Below, one piece after another: positions 6,683 through 10,187 of a stretch of 10,187 nucleotides of DNA (position 1 is the first letter of the stretch; each line of letters begins with the position of its first letter). The position numbers and the translations under genes were made by a program. The stretch is from the NCBI GenBank assembly GCA_021805275.1, contig JAJZFQ010000117.1, positions 1-10,187 on the forward strand, in the 5' to 3' direction. The notes below the pieces were generated by a model. It saw only the letters and a list, made by a program, of their open reading frames with translations. It did not search any database and was not told where the DNA came from. The DNA is from Pseudomonadota bacterium (GTDB taxonomy: Bacteria > Pseudomonadota > Gammaproteobacteria > Steroidobacterales > Steroidobacteraceae).

Positions 6683-8889
6683 GCCGGTGGGCAAGGCGAT
6701 CCGCGGCGCTGCTGGCGGGCGCGTCCGTGGCGCTGCCGGCGCTCGCCGCGCACGGGGTGCTGCCCTACCGTTGGCGCAGCGTACGTGTCGGCGGAGGCGG
6801 CTTTGCGCCCGCGATCGTCTTCAGTCCGCTCCAGCGCGGCCTGGCATATCTGCGCACCGACATGGGCGGTGTGTACCGCTGGAGTGCACGGCAGCGGCGC
6901 TGGCGGGCGCTCGAGGATCAACTCGACACATCGAGTGATTTCGGCATCGAGAGCATCGCGCTCGACCCGCGCAATGCGAATGTGCTGTACGTGGCGGCCG
7001 GGATGTACCCGAACCAGCCGGCAGCCCTTCTGCGCTCGCGCGACCGCGGCGCGCATTGGCAAATCTTTCCGACCCCGTTTCGCATGGGCGGCAACATGCC
7101 GGGGCGTGGCCTCGGGGAGCGTCTGGCGGTCGATCCGAATGATCCGGCCATCCTCTACTTCGGCTCTCGGTACGACGGACTCCAGCGCAGCGTCGATCGC
7201 GGCGAACAGTGGCAGCCGGTGCGGTCCTTTCCGTGGCGGGGGCGCGGCTGGCGCGCCTCACCCCCCGGGCAGGCCGGCATCAGCTTCGTCGTACCGGATC
7301 CAGCCGGCGGCGCGCCCGGGCGCCCTTCGCGGCGGCTCTTGGTCGGGTTGACCCTGGCGGGGCGGGCGCACCTGTTCAGTTCGAGCGATGGCGGGGTGAC
7401 TTGGCGCGCCGTGCCCGGGCAGCCTGGCGCGGATTTGCTGCCGGTTCAGGCGGCGCTCGGCGCACGTGGACGGCTCTACATCACCTACAGCAACGGCGTC
7501 GGCCCCAATGGCATCACCGCCGGTGCCGTCTACCGCTATGACCCGCGCGGCGGTCGCTGGCGCAACATCACCCCGCCGATGTCACGCGGACCCGATCGGG
7601 GTGGGTTCATGGGACTGGCCGTCGATGCGGCCCGACCCGGACTGTTGCTCGTGGCCACGGTGGATCGCTGGCGGGGCGGCGACATCCTGTGGCGCTCGGT
7701 CGATGGCGGACGGCAGTGGCAAAACCTCCGCGCGCGCAGTCGGCGTGATGTCGGCGCCACACCGTTCCTGCGCTGGGGCAGAGCCCATGCGCGGTTCGGC
7801 TGGTGGATCGCCGGTGTCGCAATCGATCCGTTCGATCCATCGCATGCGGCCTACACCACGGGTGCGACGGTGTACGCCACCGACGCGCTGCACAACGTGG
7901 ACCGCGGCCGGGAGGTGCTCTGGAGGCCTTGGGTGCGTGGCGTGGAGCAGACCGCGGTGCTGACACTCCTCAGTCCCCCGCGCGGACCGCACTTGCTCAG
8001 CGGCTTCGGGGATCTCAGTGGGTTTGCGCACGACCACCTGAATCGCTCGCCGCGCGCGCAGTTCGTCCATCCGGTCTTTGCCAATACGGACGATATCGAC
8101 GAGGCAGGCCTCGCGCCTGCGGTGGTGGTGCGCGGCGGAACCCGTGCGCCGCGCTCGGCGCCGGGTGCACCGACGCTGGCGTACTCGCTCGACTATGGCC
8201 GTACCTGGCACCCGTTGTGGGCGCCGGGTCCCACCGGGCAGATCGTCGTCTCGCCGCGCGGACGCACGTTCATCGCCATGACCCCAACCCCGGTCTTCAC
8301 CCGCGACCACGGAGCGAGTTGGCACACCGTGCGTGGTCTGCCGCGCGGCGCTCATCCGATCGCGGATCGCGCGGTCGCGGGTCGGCTTTATGCGATTGAC
8401 TTGCGCACGGGTCGGCTGTTCGTGAGTGGCGATGGCGGCAGGGTGTTCCACGATCAGGCAACCCGGGGGTTGCCGCGGCGCCTGACGGCCGATCAGCCGC
8501 GCTCGGCGGAACAGCCGTGGCCGCTCATCGCAACGCCAGGGCGAGCCGGGGACCTGTGGCTCGTGAGCCGAGGGGGTCTTTTCCACTCACGCGATGGAGG
8601 TCGGTCCTTCCGCGAAGTGAACGGCGGCGTGCACGTGGTGGCGCTGAGCTTCGGCAAAGCGGCGCCGGGCCGTCATTATCCGACGCTGTATGCTCTCGCG
8701 CGACACCATCGAAGCCTCGCCGTCTGGCGTTCGGAGGATGCCGGACGGCACTGGCGCCGGTTGAACGGACGGCGGCATCGCTATGGCCAGCGTTTTCGGT
8801 GCATTGCGGGGGACCCGCGGATTTTCGGCCGAGTCTACGTCGGGACCGACGGGCGGGGGATCCTCTACGGAGATCCGCGCCGGCGCTAA
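6670..8889 (+). CDS. Secreted GH74 endo-xyloglucanase
   Basis: An inverting beta-1,4-glucanase that cuts the xyloglucan backbone and yields the oligosaccharides used by the upstream enzymes. The chosen GTG at 6670 gives 739 residues and a clean Sec signal peptide: basic MQRLSRWARR, hydrophobic core, cleavage after PALA near residue 26. Longer reading frames upstream run inside galM and lack a signal. The mature protein opens with YRWRSVRVGGGGFAPAIVFS, the GH74 hallmark. Proposed catalytic residues are D64 in RTDMGG and D448 in SGFGDLSGFAHD. Nine Asp-box (BNR) motifs of the form S/T-x-D-x-G-x-x-W/F begin at residues 123, 174, 238, 343, 506, 544, 586, 640 and 688, fitting the twin seven-bladed propellers of the family. 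No carbohydrate-binding module is attached; the length is that of the two propellers alone. Endo versus reducing-end exo action depends on a loop I cannot judge by eye. It is the last gene of the operon, overlapping galM by 13 bases. Starting with GTG, it may depend on translational coupling. Confidence 0.92.
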   Translation: MQRLSRWARRSAALLAGASVALPALAAHGVLPYRWRSVRVGGGGFAPAIVFSPLQRGLAYLRTDMGGVYRWSARQRRWRALEDQLDTSSDFGIESIALDPRNANVLYVAAGMYPNQPAALLRSRDRGAHWQIFPTPFRMGGNMPGRGLGERLAVDPNDPAILYFGSRYDGLQRSVDRGEQWQPVRSFPWRGRGWRASPPGQAGISFVVPDPAGGAPGRPSRRLLVGLTLAGRAHLFSSSDGGVTWRAVPGQPGADLLPVQAALGARGRLYITYSNGVGPNGITAGAVYRYDPRGGRWRNITPPMSRGPDRGGFMGLAVDAARPGLLLVATVDRWRGGDILWRSVDGGRQWQNLRARSRRDVGATPFLRWGRAHARFGWWIAGVAIDPFDPSHAAYTTGATVYATDALHNVDRGREVLWRPWVRGVEQTAVLTLLSPPRGPHLLSGFGDLSGFAHDHLNRSPRAQFVHPVFANTDDIDEAGLAPAVVVRGGTRAPRSAPGAPTLAYSLDYGRTWHPLWAPGPTGQIVVSPRGRTFIAMTPTPVFTRDHGASWHTVRGLPRGAHPIADRAVAGRLYAIDLRTGRLFVSGDGGRVFHDQATRGLPRRLTADQPRSAEQPWPLIATPGRAGDLWLVSRGGLFHSRDGGRSFREVNGGVHVVALSFGKAAPGRHYPTLYALARHHRSLAVWRSEDAGRHWRRLNGRRHRYGQRFRCIAGDPRIFGRVYVGTDGRGILYGDPRRR

Positions 8890-8900
8890 AGCCGCCGCGG
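8875..8900. terminator. Hairpin between convergent genes, possible bidirectional terminator
   Basis: CCGCG-C-CGGC (8875-8884) pairs with GCCG-C-CGCGG (8891-8900) around the six-base loop GCTAAA, giving nine base pairs with one C/C mismatch. The GH74 stop codon lies in the loop, and the convergent channel gene ends four bases further on. Neither strand shows a following T-run, so it is not a classic intrinsic terminator. It may slow polymerase or protect 3' ends on both transcripts. Confidence 0.4.
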
Positions 8901-8904
8901 CACC

Positions 8905-9774
8905 TCAGACGAACGGCTTGATATCGTGAAAGCGGCTGTAGTCGATCCGATCGATTCCATCGGCGCCGGCAATGAGGATATCGGCGAACGAGTGCTGCCA
9001 GCGCAGCATGTCGGGCAGGTATTCGTGGCGCGCCATGAGCGTCTGTCCGGTGGTCTCGTCGATACCGAGGATCGTCAGAATCAGAAACGCATTCTCGGCC
9101 TGCAGGCTCTCGGTCGTGGCGCTGGCGAGGGGGCTGTCGGGCGTCAACGTGTGCATCAGCGTCCAGCCGAGGAGGAACGCCGGCTGCTCGCTGCGCCGCA
9201 GCGGCAGGTCGTGGACGCGCCGTATCTGGAAGCCCTCGACGCTCTGTTCATCGCGCACCAGACGCAGGCGCGCCTGCGCCTCCATGATCACGTTGTGCCG
9301 CTCATTGGCGGCGCGCAGCATGAGGGTCGGCTGGCTGTCGAGCGGGCGGATGACCGCGTGATGGGCGAAGAGGATCCGCGCCGTCGGACGCGAGAAACGC
9401 GCGAACATCATCCCGGCGATCAGCGCCAAGCTCATCATGCCGACGAAGATCTCAAACGAGGCAATGATGTGCGCGAAGAGCGTCTGCGGGTGCATGTCCC
9501 CGTAGCCGACGGTGGCGAGGGTTTCGACGCTGAAGAAAAAACGGCCCCAGAAGCCCGGCGGATTGACGTGCGCGATGTCGTTGGCCTGCAGCGAGTAGGT
9601 GGCCGCGAACAGCAGGTTGAAGGCGACGAAGAAGCCGGCGAAGCTCATGAACAGCCGCGGCCAGCTGATGGTCATGAACACGTGATACAGGTCCTGCCAG
9701 CGACGGCGCGGCAGACCCTCACGCACGATCCGGCGGCCCGGATGCTGCTGAAACACGGAAACGGTGCTGGGCAC
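8905..9774 (-). CDS. Inward-rectifier (Kir/KirBac-type) potassium channel
   Basis: An inner-membrane potassium channel subunit that would assemble as a tetramer. From GTG 9774 the product has 289 residues. An amphipathic slide-helix region (WQDLYHVFMTISWPR, about 26-40) precedes TM1 (about 41-60, LFMSFAGFFVAFNLLFAATY). The pore loop carries the potassium selectivity filter TVGYG at 88-92. TM2 spans about 101-124 and ends in FARFSRP, the usual junction to the cytoplasmic Kir immunoglobulin-like domain (about 125-289; RFSRPTARILFAHHAVI, NVIMEAQARLRL). The frame stays open to an ATG at 10059, but those extra 95 residues are Arg/Pro-rich with no family resemblance. GTG 9774 is preceded by GAGAG (9786-9782) seven bases away and gives a family-like length; GTG 9756 is another option. 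It converges on the GH74 gene and diverges from the LacI gene, so it is not part of the sugar operon. Family call very firm; gating ligand unknown. Confidence 0.92.
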   Translation of the reverse strand: MPSTVSVFQQHPGRRIVREGLPRRRWQDLYHVFMTISWPRLFMSFAGFFVAFNLLFAATYSLQANDIAHVNPPGFWGRFFFSVETLATVGYGDMHPQTLFAHIIASFEIFVGMMSLALIAGMMFARFSRPTARILFAHHAVIRPLDSQPTLMLRAANERHNVIMEAQARLRLVRDEQSVEGFQIRRVHDLPLRRSEQPAFLLGWTLMHTLTPDSPLASATTESLQAENAFLILTILGIDETTGQTLMARHEYLPDMLRWQHSFADILIAGADGIDRIDYSRFHDIKPFV

Positions 9775-9846
9775 GGGGTAACTCTCGGACCAGGGCGGGG
9801 ACGCCACACAGCGCTTCGCGAGGGTAGAGAATGCCGAGCGCCCCTT

Positions 9847-9859
9847 CAAGACGTTCTTG
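9847..9859. repeat. Small interrupted palindrome, possible operator half-sites
   Basis: CAAGA and TCTTG are perfect inverted arms around CGT. The odd 13-base length differs from the even, CpG-centred operators usual for LacI proteins, so assignment to the adjacent regulator is doubtful. Such a short palindrome can occur by chance. Confidence 0.25.
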
Positions 9860-9892
9860 CCAGGGGCCGGGCGGGTGGACGCGGCGAGGGAG

Positions 9893-9919
9893 CGGGCCGG
9901 CGAACAGACGGTCGGCCCG
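9893..9919. repeat. GC-rich inverted repeat in divergent region
   Basis: CGGGCCGGC (9893-9901) and GTCGGCCCG (9911-9919) pair over nine positions with one G-T wobble around a nine-base loop. It lies just downstream of the - strand TATGAT hexamer, where it would fall early in the leader of a channel mRNA. It could be an operator dyad or a leader hairpin. Confidence 0.35.
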
Positions 9920-10091
9920 GATCTGGTTCCGCTATCATAGATGCGGTGCGCACAGGCGGCTGCGAGCCGGGGTGGCGAGTCCCTCGGGTGGTCGGGCCGG
10001 GGCGGCGCTCGGGCTGTTGTGCCTGTGTTAAAGTGCGTCGGCCCATGCGTTGGCCGCAATCGACCGCCACCGAGAAGAACGCAGAGGATCG

Positions 10092-10187
10092 ATGAACAAA
10101 CCGGTGCGTAAATCCCGAAGCGGCGCCCGCCGCAGCGTGACCATCAAAGACGTCGCGCGCTACGCGGGCGTCTCGCCGATGACCGTC
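10092..10187 (+). CDS. LacI-family transcriptional regulator, 3'-partial
   Basis: Only the first 32 residues are in the window. After a basic lead (NKPVRKSRSGARR) comes the LacI-type helix-turn-helix: VTIKDVARYAGVSPMTV, with helix one at IKDVARYAG and the recognition helix beginning at SPMTV. LacI proteins bind a palindromic operator through this domain and sense a sugar or sugar derivative with a periplasmic-binding-like domain, which would lie beyond the window end. The ATG at 10092 follows AGAGGA (10083-10088) at a short three-base spacing. The neighbouring xyloglucan genes suggest control of sugar catabolism, but the potassium-channel gene lies between, and genes beyond the window could equally be its targets. 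Confidence 0.88.
   Translation, partial: MNKPVRKSRSGARRSVTIKDVARYAGVSPMTV

Larger units (their letters stand above)
9775..10091. promoter_or_regulatory. Divergent non-coding region between channel and LacI genes
   Basis: These 317 bases separate two divergent genes and must hold their promoters unless transcription enters from elsewhere. No convincing -35/-10 pair was found. The best -10-like hexamers are TATCAT on the + strand (9933-9938) and TATGAT on the - strand (9939-9934), each without a recognisable -35 box at the right distance; TGTGTTAAAG at 10024-10033 is a weaker AT-rich candidate nearer the LacI gene. Two inverted repeats (9847-9859 and 9893-9919) are listed separately. I see no protein or RNA gene here. 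Confidence 0.45.

Noticed and set aside
5792..6694. 300-codon open frame on the - strand opposite galM
   Set aside because: Covers nearly the same span as the mutarotase, whose four catalytic residues are all present; the antisense product has no recognisable motif.
10039..10056. Short inverted repeat CGGCC/GGCCG before the LacI gene
   Set aside because: Only five base pairs around an eight-base loop in GC-rich DNA; expected by chance.
9775..10059. N-terminal extension of the channel frame to ATG 10059
   Set aside because: The 95 extra residues are Arg/Pro/Ser-rich and unlike KirBac N-termini, and they would consume nearly all of the divergent promoter region. GTG 9774 has a better spaced ribosome binding site.
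8926..10095. 389-codon open frame on the + strand opposite the potassium channel
   Set aside because: The - strand has the TVGYG filter and Kir architecture. The + strand product is a charged, low-complexity shadow that also runs through the intergenic region into the LacI start.

Overview
The window is GC-rich DNA, dense in genes, probably from a Gram-negative bacterium. A pseudomonadotal soil or plant-associated lineage fits best: the export signals are Sec and Tat, GTG starts are frequent, and there is a KirBac-type channel and a LacI-type regulator. The lineage is inference from gene style only; no rRNA or other marker gene is present.

Bases 1-8889 hold five genes on the + strand, packed as one likely operon. 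They are a GH31 alpha-xylosidase with an inserted PA14 domain (5' end cut by the window), a secreted GH27 glycosidase, a Tat-exported GH29 alpha-L-fucosidase, a cytoplasmic aldose 1-epimerase (galM-like), and a secreted GH74 endo-xyloglucanase. Junctions are a 4-base overlap, a 35-base gap, a gap of 28 or 40 bases depending on the galM start, and a 13-base overlap. No internal promoter or terminator is evident.

Taken together this is a xyloglucan utilization locus. GH74 cuts the beta-1,4-glucan backbone, GH29 removes fucose from side chains, GH31 removes the alpha-xylosyl branch from the non-reducing end, and the mutarotase equilibrates the anomers of released aldoses. The GH27 enzyme is the odd member. 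Ordinary xyloglucan side chains carry beta-linked galactose, which a GH27 enzyme would not be expected to cleave. It therefore hints at another substituent (an arabinopyranosyl group) or at a co-occurring alpha-galactosylated hemicellulose. A beta-galactosidase, a beta-glucosidase and an outer-membrane transporter are not in the window and may lie upstream of base 1.

At 8875-8900 an imperfect hairpin spans the GH74 stop and separates the operon from a convergent minus-strand gene for an inward-rectifier (Kir/KirBac-type) potassium channel (8905-9774). A 317-base non-coding divergent region follows (9775-10091) with two small inverted repeats. The last 96 bases are the start of a LacI-family regulator (10092 onward, truncated), a plausible regulator of the sugar operon although the channel gene lies between them.

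No rRNA, tRNA, CRISPR array, insertion sequence or phage feature was seen.
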